Position numbers and translations under genes: made by a program | In this document: in pieces, positions 1-5,186 of the stretch | Layout: every line of letters starts with the position of its first letter | How positions within the stretch are numbered: position 1 is the first letter of the stretch | DNA from: CAZUDI01 sp964618975 | GTDB taxonomy: Bacteria; Desulfobacterota; Desulfomonilia; UBA1062 | Assembly (NCBI GenBank): GCA_964618975.1 | Contig: CAZUDI010000110.1 | Location: forward strand, 1-5,186 | Reading direction: 5' to 3' | DNA: 5,186 bases | Notes under the pieces: model-generated | What the model was told of the DNA's origin: nothing | Database searches by the model: none | The model's input: the letters and a program-made list of their open reading frames with translations, nothing else

Positions 1-1
1 C

Positions 2-46
2 CGCATGGATGTCGAGAACCTCGCGGTGAAACAGGCCGTGGTCTGA
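2..46 (+). CDS. C-terminal end of an unidentified upstream protein (partial)
   Basis: Fourteen codons (RMDVENLAVKQAVV) end in TGA at 44-46; the 5' part lies outside the window. The A of the stop is also the first base of the next gene's ATG (TGATG), an overlap typical of translationally coupled operon genes. The visible residues are too few to name a family. Fused polyferredoxins of the downstream type often follow a DUF362 iron-sulfur protein, so that is one possibility, but this is context only. That it is a coding end rests on the overlap geometry and the open frame. Confidence 0.55.
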   Translation, partial: RMDVENLAVKQAVV

Positions 47-1836
47 TGCGGGGGCGGCGCCTTGTCCAGTCCCTGAGCCTGGCCCTCTTCCTGGGGCTGC
101 TCCTGGCGGCGGGATCGCCGCTGTCTCAGTATCTGCCGGTGCGGCTCTTTCTGCGGCTCGACCCCCTTGCGGGGGTGCTCACGTATCTGAGCGCACGCAC
201 GTTTGTTCCCGGGCTGTGGACAGCGCTGGTGCTCCTGGGCCTCACGCTTGTCTTCGGGCGCTTCTTCTGCGGCCTGGTCTGCCCCCTGGGGACATCCATC
301 GACGCAGTAGACGCCCTGCTCGCCAGAGCGCGGCGCACGCCGCCCCCGGAAGGTCTGCGCCGCGATCAAGGGGATGAACCCCAGGGCAAGCTTTTGCCCC
401 TGCTTTCCGCCGCAAGCAGCGGGGAATTCGACCTTCGGGCCAATCAGGGGCATGCATCCCGGGGCAAGTTTCTGCCCCTGCTTTCCGCCGCAAACGGCGG
501 GGAATTCGACCTTCGGGCCATTAAATACCTGCTGCTGATCTTTCTGCTGGGCTGTGGTGCGCTGGGGGTCTCGTACGCCCTTCTGTTCGCCCCCCTGGCG
601 CTGGCCGCGCGCCTGTATGTCCACATCGTGCTGCCGGCCCTGAGCCTGCCGTTCAAGGCCCTGCTGGGCCTCCTGCGGCCCCTGGCCTTGCTGCCCGGGC
701 TCGGGGGCCTGGCCTATGTCCAGATCGATCCCCCGCGCTACGCCCTGCAGGGGTTCACCCTGCTGTGGCTGGGCGGCATCTTCGCCGCGGGACTGGCGGC
801 CCCGCGCTTCTGGTGCCGTTATCTGTGCCCGGCGGGCGCCCTCTTCGCGCTCTGCTCCCGCCGCCCGCGGCTGCGCCGGCGGGTAAGCCCGGCCTGCACC
901 GGCTGCTCCCGGTGCCGGGAGGCCTGCCCCATGCGGGCCATCGGCCCCGACCCGCGCCAGGTCAACCCCGCCGAGTGCATCGCCTGCCTGACCTGCGTGG
1001 AGGTCTGCCCGGAAAAGGCGGTGCGCTTCGCCCTTGAGTCCCCCGACCCAGACCGGCCGGAGGCGGGGCCTCCGCCCTCCCCGGGCGGGAAGGCGTGCGG
1101 GGGGCTCTCGCGCCGGGCGCTGCTCGCGGCCTTCCTGGCGGGTCTGGGGGCGGCGCTTGTCACCCTCACGGGGCTGAAAAGCCCGCACGGGAGAGGTCCT
1201 CTGGGCCGCATCGTGGATCAGGCGCTGATCCGCCCGCCCGGGGCCCTGCCCGAACCGGACTTCCTGGCGCGCTGCATCGGCTGCGGGGCCTGCATGCAGG
1301 CCTGCCCCACCAACACCCTGCAGCCCCTGGGGCTTGCGGCCGGGATCTCGGGCCTTTTGAGCCCGGTTGTGACCCCCCGGCGGGGCCCCTGCGAGACCGC
1401 CTGCACCCTCTGCGGCAAGGCCTGCCCCACCGGGGCCCTGCGCACCCTCGATGCCGGTGAAAAGCTCTGGGCCAAGCTCGGCACGGCGCATATCGTAAAA
1501 GAGCGCTGCCTGGCCTGGGAGTATGAACGCGAGTGCCTGGTCTGCGACGAGGTCTGCCCCTACGGCGCCGTGGAGCTGCGGCCGGAGAATGGGCGGGTGG
1601 TGCCCTTCGTGCGGGAGGAGCGCTGCAGCGGGTGCGGCTTCTGCGAATACCACTGCCCGGTGGAGGGGCGCTCGGCCATCGTGGTGACGCCCATGGACGC
1701 CCTGCGCCTGGAGACGGGCTCCTACCTTGAGGTGGGGCGCGCGCGAGGGCTGTCGCTGGAGGTCGGTCCGGGCGCCGCGGCCGCTGATGGGCAGGGCGCC
1801 TTCGAGGGGGGGCTGCCCCCCGGTTTCGAGCCCTGA
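46..1836 (+). CDS. Membrane-bound 4Fe-4S polyferredoxin, NapH-like and NapG/MauM-like halves fused
   Basis: Predicted 596-residue membrane electron-transfer protein; the partner and substrate are unknown. The N-terminal half is NapH/NosR/CcoG-like: hydrophobic segments near residues 7-26, 54-72, 159-200 and 236-252, with two CxxxCP motifs (C75/C79 in FCGLVCPLG and C257/C261 in WCRYLCPAG). Two ferredoxin clusters follow (C284/287/290/294 and C311/314/317/321). After a Pro/Gly linker (about 333-353) comes SRRALLAAFLAG (355-366), a twin-arginine-like start with a hydrophobic stretch. A NapG-like half follows with four more clusters: C410/413/416/420, C449/453/456/460, C488/497/500/504 and C527/530/533/537. 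Such NapH-NapG fusions are known in anaerobes; cluster positions here are read directly. The ATG at 46 overlaps the upstream stop and has no clear Shine-Dalgarno, which suggests coupling. Oddity: residues 107-158 are two copies of a 26-residue repeat, encoded by tandem DNA repeats, between GLRR and IKYLLL, where relatives read straight through. The physiological role is not deducible from this sequence. Confidence 0.9.
   Translation: MRGRRLVQSLSLALFLGLLLAAGSPLSQYLPVRLFLRLDPLAGVLTYLSARTFVPGLWTALVLLGLTLVFGRFFCGLVCPLGTSIDAVDALLARARRTPPPEGLRRDQGDEPQGKLLPLLSAASSGEFDLRANQGHASRGKFLPLLSAANGGEFDLRAIKYLLLIFLLGCGALGVSYALLFAPLALAARLYVHIVLPALSLPFKALLGLLRPLALLPGLGGLAYVQIDPPRYALQGFTLLWLGGIFAAGLAAPRFWCRYLCPAGALFALCSRRPRLRRRVSPACTGCSRCREACPMRAIGPDPRQVNPAECIACLTCVEVCPEKAVRFALESPDPDRPEAGPPPSPGGKACGGLSRRALLAAFLAGLGAALVTLTGLKSPHGRGPLGRIVDQALIRPPGALPEPDFLARCIGCGACMQACPTNTLQPLGLAAGISGLLSPVVTPRRGPCETACTLCGKACPTGALRTLDAGEKLWAKLGTAHIVKERCLAWEYERECLVCDEVCPYGAVELRPENGRVVPFVREERCSGCGFCEYHCPVEGRSAIVVTPMDALRLETGSYLEVGRARGLSLEVGPGAAAADGQGAFEGGLPPGFEP
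364..441 (+). repeat. Palindromic repeat, copy 1, in frame within the polyferredoxin gene
   Basis: First of two direct 78-bp repeats (26 codons each, so the frame is kept). It holds hairpin GGGCAA/TTGCCC (384-389, 394-399; loop GCTT), a second hairpin CTGCTT/AAGCAG (400-405, 414-419), then the 18-base block GCGGGGAATTCGACCTTC at 419-436. That block is identical in all three copies in the window. It encodes residues 107-132 of the polyferredoxin, including LPLLSAASSGEFDLRA. Structured repeats that enter genes in frame are known elsewhere (Rickettsia palindromic elements); similarity to those is in behaviour only, not sequence. Confidence 0.85.
442..519 (+). repeat. Palindromic repeat, copy 2, in frame within the polyferredoxin gene
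   Basis: Directly abuts copy 1, head to tail. Hairpin GGGGCA/TGCCCC is at 461-466 and 473-478, hairpin CCGCCG/CGGCGG (loop CAAA) at 485-500, and the shared 18-base block at 497-514. The first stem differs from copy 1 on both arms yet still pairs. The copy ends in GCCATTA (517-523), and the intergenic copy also ends in GCCATTA. It encodes residues 133-158; I159-K160-Y161 then resumes the normal NapH-like membrane segment. The 5' 26 bases match copy 1 at 21 positions, so the duplication is diverged or the two copies came from different donors. Confidence 0.85.
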
Positions 1837-1844
1837 AAGACCCG

Positions 1845-1859
1845 CCCCCCGCAGGGGGG
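1845..1859 (+). terminator. GC-only hairpin after the polyferredoxin gene, weak terminator candidate
   Basis: CCCCCC (1845-1850) and GGGGGG (1854-1859) flank a GCA loop, nine bases after the polyferredoxin stop. No T-run follows (GTGTTGCTTCC), so intrinsic termination would be poor at best. It may instead be a pause site or an mRNA-stabilising stem between two co-transcribed genes. Confidence 0.25.
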
Positions 1860-1897
1860 TGTTGCTTCCTGCCATCTTTGATGCGAGAATACCGGTT

Positions 1898-3313
1898 ATG
1901 CAGATGCGATTGTCCCTCCCCTGCCCCGACCGTCCCCGCAGCCCGAGGCTCACGGGCGCCCTGGCGATGCTGCTGGCCCTGGGGCTTTTCGCCGCCGGCT
2001 GCGCCGGGGGAAGGCCCGCAAGCGGCCTACCCGCCGAGTCGCTGCTGCCTGGAACCTTGCCCGAGATGAACACGCCCGGCTACTGGATCGGGCGCCATCC
2101 CGATCCGGATCGCCTGATCATGACGCCCGACGAGATCGCCGGCCTCAATGCGCGCATCATAAGCGAGCTCAGGACCGTCCGGTACATCCCGGCCTATGCG
2201 GAGGCCTATCCCGGGGAGATACTGCAGGAGGCGCTCGCTGTCACGCTCGAAGGAGTGCGCTCCAAGAACTACCTCCTGCTGGACGGGCGGCGGCCTTCAG
2301 ACCGCTTCTTCGAGGCCATGGCAGACAACCTCGACTCGAAGGCACTGCCGGAGGCCCTTCCCGTACGCTTCGGCTTCACGGTGGGGCCCGCCAACCAGCG
2401 CGTGCTGCCCACGGAGGTGGGCCTTTACACGCCGAGCCTCAATGCGGGCTTCGACCGGCTGCAGAACTCCCTCCTGGACCTCGCCACCCCCCTGGCCGTG
2501 CTGCATGAAAGCGCCGACGGTCAGTGGCTCTACGTGGTGGCGCCCCTGTGTACGGGCTGGGTCAAACGCACGCAGGTGGCCCTCTGCAGCCGCTGGCAGC
2601 TCGAGCACTTCCTTTTCTCCGAGGATTTCGTGGTGGCGGTGAGCGCCAAGGCCGACCTCTACGCCGACCCGGGGCTCCGACGCCACTCCGGACACGTGCG
2701 CATGGGCGTGCGGCTGCCGCGCTGGCAAGGCGGCTCGCCGACGGTCGAGGAGGTGCTCGTGCCGGTGCGCCTTATGGACGGAGGCTGCACCTTCAAGACA
2801 GCCTACATGCGCCGCGAGGAGGTGCACGAAGATTTCCTGCCCTACACCGCGCGCCACGCCATCCACCAGGCCTTCAGACTGCTGCATGCGCCCTACGGCT
2901 GGGGCGGAATGTACGGCGAACAGGACTGCTCGCGCTTCGTCCAGGAGGTCTTTGCCTGCTTCGGGATCGGCCTGCCACGCAACTCGTCCCTGCAGGCCGA
3001 GGTGGGCCGCCTGAAGGCGGCCTTCGCCTCGGAGGCCCCGCGCCCGGCGCGCCTGGAGGCCCTGGCGCACGCCCTCCCCGGCATCACCACCCTGCGCATG
3101 AACGGGCACATCATGCTCCTCCTGGGCCTGGTCGACGGCGAGCCCTTCGCCATCCACGCCACCTGGGCCTTCAGCGAGCCGGCCTCCCGAAGCACCAACC
3201 TGCGGGTGGTCAACCGCACCGTGGTCTCGAGCCTGCATCTGGGAGAGGGCACGCCCGGCGGCTCCCTGCTGGAGCGCCTGACCACGGTCAGGGAGGTCCG
3301 GGCGGGGCCGTGA
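1898..3313 (+). CDS. NlpC/P60-family cell-wall peptidase, SH3 domains, probable lipoprotein
   Basis: The 471-residue product probably cleaves peptidoglycan stem peptides in the periplasm. The N-terminus has an arginine-rich start, a hydrophobic stretch (about 18-33) and lipobox FAAGC with C35 as the lipidated residue. A leading helical region about 50-130 (MNTPGYWIGRHPDPDRL) resembles the NlpC/P60 stabilising N-domain. It is followed by an SH3b-like domain around 174-235 (ending GWVKRTQVAL) and a second one around 240-300. The catalytic NlpC/P60 domain covers about 315-471: nucleophile C344 in EQDCSRF, H404 in NGHIMLLLG and H420 in AIHATW form the expected Cys-His-His set. This order matches multidomain YkfC-like peptidases of anaerobes. 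The start is set at the ATG at 1898 because a signal sequence follows at once; the ATG at 1904 is two codons on and equally possible. The frame is open upstream to 1727, but that would bury the signal peptide and overlap the previous gene by 110 bases. The ribosome site is weak (GCGAGAA at 1884-1890). Specificity is not predictable. Confidence 0.88.
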   Translation: MQMRLSLPCPDRPRSPRLTGALAMLLALGLFAAGCAGGRPASGLPAESLLPGTLPEMNTPGYWIGRHPDPDRLIMTPDEIAGLNARIISELRTVRYIPAYAEAYPGEILQEALAVTLEGVRSKNYLLLDGRRPSDRFFEAMADNLDSKALPEALPVRFGFTVGPANQRVLPTEVGLYTPSLNAGFDRLQNSLLDLATPLAVLHESADGQWLYVVAPLCTGWVKRTQVALCSRWQLEHFLFSEDFVVAVSAKADLYADPGLRRHSGHVRMGVRLPRWQGGSPTVEEVLVPVRLMDGGCTFKTAYMRREEVHEDFLPYTARHAIHQAFRLLHAPYGWGGMYGEQDCSRFVQEVFACFGIGLPRNSSLQAEVGRLKAAFASEAPRPARLEALAHALPGITTLRMNGHIMLLLGLVDGEPFAIHATWAFSEPASRSTNLRVVNRTVVSSLHLGEGTPGGSLLERLTTVREVRAGP

Positions 3314-3361
3314 AGGCCGGCCCGGCACCGGGAACGTTGGCGGGGGACAGGCAATTCCACC

Positions 3362-3440
3362 ATCAATATGAACCCCGGGGCACGCCTAAGGCCCCGGCTC
3401 GCCGCCGCCAGCGGCGGGGAATTCGACCTTCATGCCATTA
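3362..3440 (+). repeat. Palindromic repeat, copy 3, intergenic
   Basis: Third member of the family found twice inside the polyferredoxin gene. It carries ATGAACCCC (3368-3376, also at 374-382 in copy 1), hairpin CCGGGGC/GCCCCGG (3375-3381, 3391-3397), hairpin CCGCCGC/GCGGCGG (3402-3408, 3411-3417), the identical 18-base block at 3414-3431, and terminal GCCATTA. Both stems are kept although their sequences differ from copies 1 and 2. It lies 48 bp after the peptidase stop and ends about 50 bp before the promoter of the next gene. No flanking inverted or target-site repeats were recognised. Confidence 0.8.
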
Positions 3441-3448
3441 CGTGTCGT

Positions 3449-3472
3449 ATAAACGTTTTCATCCCTGTTTAT
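3449..3472. promoter_or_regulatory. Inverted repeat ATAAAC-N12-GTTTAT, possible operator
   Basis: Perfect 6-base arms at 3449-3454 and 3467-3472 with a 12-base spacer lie just upstream of the predicted -10 box and over the -35 zone, where a repressor or activator dimer could bind. The region is locally AT-rich, so a chance match is quite possible. No regulator gene is in the window. Confidence 0.3.
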
Positions 3473-3495
3473 GATGCCGATTTTTGTGCTATAAT
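3466..3495 (+). promoter_or_regulatory. Sigma-70-type extended -10 promoter for the propeller gene
   Basis: TATAAT at 3490-3495 is a perfect -10 hexamer preceded by TG plus one base (3487-3489), the extended -10 pattern. The -35 side is poor (TGTTTA at 3466-3471, 18-base spacer), which extended -10 promoters tolerate. The local AT-rich stretch in a GC-rich surround supports a real promoter. Transcription would start near 3502, leaving a leader of about 70 bases. Confidence 0.65.
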
Positions 3496-3519
3496 CATTT
3501 GAGAAGGATCACCAGTCCG

Positions 3520-3556
3520 GCCCGGCTTGCGGATGTGCCTGAAAGCGTGGGCTTTT
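3520..3556 (+). other. Leader hairpin followed by TTTT, possible attenuator
   Basis: In the untranslated leader, GCCC (3520-3523) pairs with GGGC (3549-3552) and GCTT (3525-3528) with AAGC (3543-3546), with a small internal loop and a 14-base apical loop containing GGA. TTTT follows at 3553-3556, just before the ribosome-binding site. It could be a weak attenuator or a translational control element. Stem strength is modest and there is no comparative support. Confidence 0.25.
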
Positions 3557-3562
3557 GAGATG

Positions 3563-3568
3563 AGGAGG
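3563..3568 (+). promoter_or_regulatory. Strong Shine-Dalgarno AGGAGG
   Basis: AGGAGG lies five bases before the ATG at 3574, the best ribosome-binding site in the window. It fixes the start of the propeller gene and suggests efficient translation. Confidence 0.85.
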
Positions 3569-3573
3569 AAGCC

Positions 3574-5186
3574 ATGGAGCTGAAAGAAATCAAGATTGTC
3601 AGTCCGAGAAAGGCCGGCCGCCTGGTGCGGGCGCTTGTCGCCGCCTGCGTGGCTGTCCTTGTGCTGTCGCCTTTGGCCTTCGGCGCCTGGAGCACGGACC
3701 CGGCCGAAAACACCCCGGTGGTGGACCTCGCGGGAATCCAGGGAGGTCCCCAGGTGCTCGCCGACGGAGAAGGCGGGTACTTCGTGGCCTGGCACGACTA
3801 CCGGGCAGATGACTACGACATCTATGCCCAGTACGTCGATGCCACCGGCAGTGCGCAGTGGGCTCTGGGGGTATGCACGGAGACCGGTGCCCAGGGCAAC
3901 CCGCGCCTGGCCCTGGATGGCGCCGGCGGCGTCATCGTGGCCTGGGACGACTTCCGCAACGTCGCGTGTGCCGTCTATGCCCAGCGCCTGGACGCCGACG
4001 GGAACAAGCAGTGGGCACCCGGCGGCGTGGCCCTCATCGCGCGCGCCGGGGTGGTCGAGGCCCTGGCCGGGATCGTGGCGGACGCCGGCGGCGGGGCCAT
4101 CGCCGTCAGCGCCAACGGCGCCCTCAATTGCATCGACGCCGACGGCGACCTCCCGTGGGCGGATGCCGACACCCCTGTGGCATACAGCGCCGCCAGCGCC
4201 CAGACGCGCATCGTCAGCGACGCCGACGGCGGGGCCATCCTCGCCTGGATCGAGAACGACGACGTCTACGTGCAGCGCTTCGACGCCGACGGCGACCCCC
4301 AGTGGAACGCGGGAAACCCCATCGACCTCTCTTCGGACTCGGACAACACCGGCCGGCCCGAGATGGTGGCCGACGGAGCGGGCGGGGCGATCGTGGCCTG
4401 GTTTTATGATAGTGCCATCGACGAGATCCGCTGCCGACGGGTGAGCGCCCTGGGTACGGCCCAGGGCTTCGGACCGGTCCAGGTGGCGGTCTCGAACGAC
4501 ATCGACGCCGACACCCACGCCATCGCCTCCGACGCGGACGGCGGCGCCTTCGTCACCTGGCTGCAGGACGGCGACCTCTGTGCCCGGCGCATCCTCGCGG
4601 GCGGGACGGCCGCCTGGGCCGCCCGGACGCTGACCACGGCCGGGGACGGCCTGGCCACCTCATCCCTGCCCAGGGCGGTGATCGAGGACGGCAGCGGCGG
4701 CTGCATAAGCGCCTGGCTGACCACCACGGGCGCGATGCGCTGCCAGCGGATCTCCGCCGGCGGCAGCGCGCTCTGGACGGCCGCAGGCGTTATCCTCTCG
4801 CAGACGGAAAACACCCCGGAGGGGCCGCGCCTGGCCCCGGCCGGCGGCGGCGCCGTGGCGGTGTGGGTTGACAATCGGGTCGACGACCCGGATACGAGCT
4901 ACAACGTCTACCTGCAGGGGATCGACGCCGACGGGTCCCTGGGGGACCCGGACCCCGCGGCCTCGGCGGAGAGCGCGCCCTTTGCGTCCTCGGGCGGCGG
5001 GCGCTGCTTCATCGGTTCTGCCGGCGGGGCCCTGCCCTTCCCTCTGGTGGCCCTGTCATGTGGCGTAAGGACCCTTCGAAAATTATCAAGGCCTATGTGG
5101 AATGGAGCACTCAGGCACCCAAAAGGAAGGCCGTCGTCGTCTATGATACCATGTGGCACAGCACGGAGGCCATGGCCGAGACCATT
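3574..5186 (+). CDS. Secreted beta-propeller-like repeat protein (3' end disrupted or open at window edge)
   Basis: Exported protein of unknown function. It begins with a signal peptide: a basic start, hydrophobic core about 18-34, and probable cleavage after G37 in LAFG/AWS. Eight degenerate repeats follow at about residues 58-107, 109-165, 166-209, 210-259, 260-309, 314-361, 362-416 and 417-466. The unit is roughly D-G-x-GG-hhVAW-D-x-R, then YAQR-hDADG-xxQW; examples are IVAWDDFR (116-123) and VQRFDADGDPQW (234-245). Such units usually fold as propeller blades. The Asp-rich DADG turns could bind calcium (inference). After the repeats come a Gly/Ser stretch, C478 in RCFIGSAGG and the hydrophobic PFPLVAL, like the C-terminal anchoring tails of some deltaproteobacterial exported proteins. 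The start at 3574 is set by AGGAGG. The frame has no stop to 5186, but from about residue 495 (5055) the DNA encodes a flavodiiron protein in another frame, so the genuine propeller reading most likely ends near 5045-5057. No enzymatic motif was recognised. Confidence 0.8.
   Translation, partial: MELKEIKIVSPRKAGRLVRALVAACVAVLVLSPLAFGAWSTDPAENTPVVDLAGIQGGPQVLADGEGGYFVAWHDYRADDYDIYAQYVDATGSAQWALGVCTETGAQGNPRLALDGAGGVIVAWDDFRNVACAVYAQRLDADGNKQWAPGGVALIARAGVVEALAGIVADAGGGAIAVSANGALNCIDADGDLPWADADTPVAYSAASAQTRIVSDADGGAILAWIENDDVYVQRFDADGDPQWNAGNPIDLSSDSDNTGRPEMVADGAGGAIVAWFYDSAIDEIRCRRVSALGTAQGFGPVQVAVSNDIDADTHAIASDADGGAFVTWLQDGDLCARRILAGGTAAWAARTLTTAGDGLATSSLPRAVIEDGSGGCISAWLTTTGAMRCQRISAGGSALWTAAGVILSQTENTPEGPRLAPAGGGAVAVWVDNRVDDPDTSYNVYLQGIDADGSLGDPDPAASAESAPFASSGGGRCFIGSAGGALPFPLVALSCGVRTLRKLSRPMWNGALRHPKGRPSSSMIPCGTARRPWPRP
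5058..5186 (+). pseudogene. Flavodiiron protein fragment: linker and start of flavodoxin domain, N-terminal part missing
   Basis: From 5055 this frame reads VMWRKDPSKIIKAYVEW, then KAVVVYDTMWHSTEAMAETI, and continues past the window. It matches the segment of FprA/rubredoxin:oxygen oxidoreductase proteins joining the metallo-beta-lactamase domain to the flavodoxin domain; YDTMW-x-STE is the FMN-phosphate-binding loop. Flavodiiron proteins reduce O2 to water or NO to N2O in the cytoplasm. Upstream in the same frame there is no beta-lactamase domain, and the last iron-ligand motif expected just before this point (P-x-HG) reads PSGG with no His. The 5' part is therefore absent, replaced by propeller-gene DNA. 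GC is 68 of 126 bases (54%) here against 42 of 60 just before. ATG at 5058 with GGTGG eight bases before it could serve as a start for a free flavodoxin-like domain, but truncation by rearrangement or misassembly is more likely. Confidence 0.75.

Noticed and set aside
1862..1890. Promoter TTGCTT-N17-GAGAAT before the peptidase gene
   Set aside because: Three of six and four of six consensus matches only; it would start transcription at the ATG itself. Too weak to list as a feature.
1727..1897. Upstream extension of the peptidase gene to the ATG at 1727
   Set aside because: It would overlap the polyferredoxin by 110 bases and place about 57 arginine-rich residues before an otherwise clear lipoprotein signal.
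2297..3328. 343-codon minus-strand open frame opposite the peptidase
   Set aside because: Low-complexity composition typical of an antisense shadow; the plus strand carries the NlpC/P60 catalytic residues.
3314..3361. Terminator after the peptidase gene (CCCGG/CCGGG near 3321-3332), and the GGGGGACAGGC stretch as a second repeat family
   Set aside because: The stem has a two-base loop and no T-run. The GGGGACAGGC string recalls REP-like repeats in some genomes, but there is only one partial occurrence here.
3596..4444. 282-codon plus-strand frame (and the 3858-4409 frame) within the propeller gene
   Set aside because: Arg/Pro/Ser-rich out-of-frame readings of the same DNA, with no ribosome site; the frame from 3574 shows the repeat pattern.
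3469..4518. 349-codon open frame on the minus strand opposite the propeller gene
   Set aside because: It mirrors the GC-rich, repeat-rich plus-strand gene, has no ribosome site or recognisable domain, and runs through the promoter region. The plus-strand frame has a signal peptide, repeats and AGGAGG.
5056..5186. Continuation of the propeller frame as a true C-terminus (LRKLSRP and onward)
   Set aside because: A hydrophobic run followed by basic residues looks tail-like, but the same bases give an unmistakable flavodiiron sequence in the other frame, so this reading is most likely an artefact of the junction.
1..5186. CRISPR arrays, tRNA or rRNA genes, insertion sequences
   Set aside because: No regularly spaced repeats, no cloverleaf or rRNA-like sequence and no transposase motif were seen. 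The tandem repeats at 364-519 have no unique spacers.

Overview
The window is a GC-rich (about 70% in most parts), tightly packed plus-strand segment. It most resembles an anaerobic Desulfobacterota/deltaproteobacterial genome. The grounds are a fused NapH/NapG-like polyferredoxin, a lipoprotein NlpC/P60 peptidase with bacterial SH3 domains, a secreted repeat protein ending in a Gly-rich 'CFI' segment, and a fragment of a flavodiiron protein. This placement is an inference from gene content; no marker gene is present.

Layout. Positions 2-46 are the last codons of an unidentified gene whose stop overlaps the next start (TGATG). Positions 46-1836 encode a 596-residue membrane polyferredoxin with two CxxxCP membrane motifs and six ferredoxin-type cysteine clusters. 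Two tandem 78-bp repeats (364-441, 442-519) sit inside it, in frame. Positions 1898-3313 encode a probable lipoprotein cell-wall peptidase with a Cys-His-His catalytic set. Positions 3314-3573 are non-coding: a third copy of the same repeat, then an extended -10 promoter, a leader hairpin and a strong ribosome-binding site. From 3574 a secreted protein of eight beta-propeller-like repeats begins; its frame stays open to the window edge. From about 5055, however, the DNA in another frame clearly encodes the linker and FMN-binding start of a flavodiiron protein, while GC content drops from about 70% to about 54%. The sequence therefore changes identity abruptly near 5045-5057.

How the genes relate. 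The polyferredoxin is probably translationally coupled to its upstream neighbour and moves electrons at the membrane. The peptidase gene follows after 61 bp and may be read through or use its own weak promoter. The propeller gene has its own promoter. No shared pathway is evident between the three complete or near-complete genes.

The two most notable points are the palindromic repeat family, found both in frame inside a conserved iron-sulfur protein and between genes, and the out-of-frame propeller/flavodiiron junction. The junction may be a real rearrangement or an assembly chimera.
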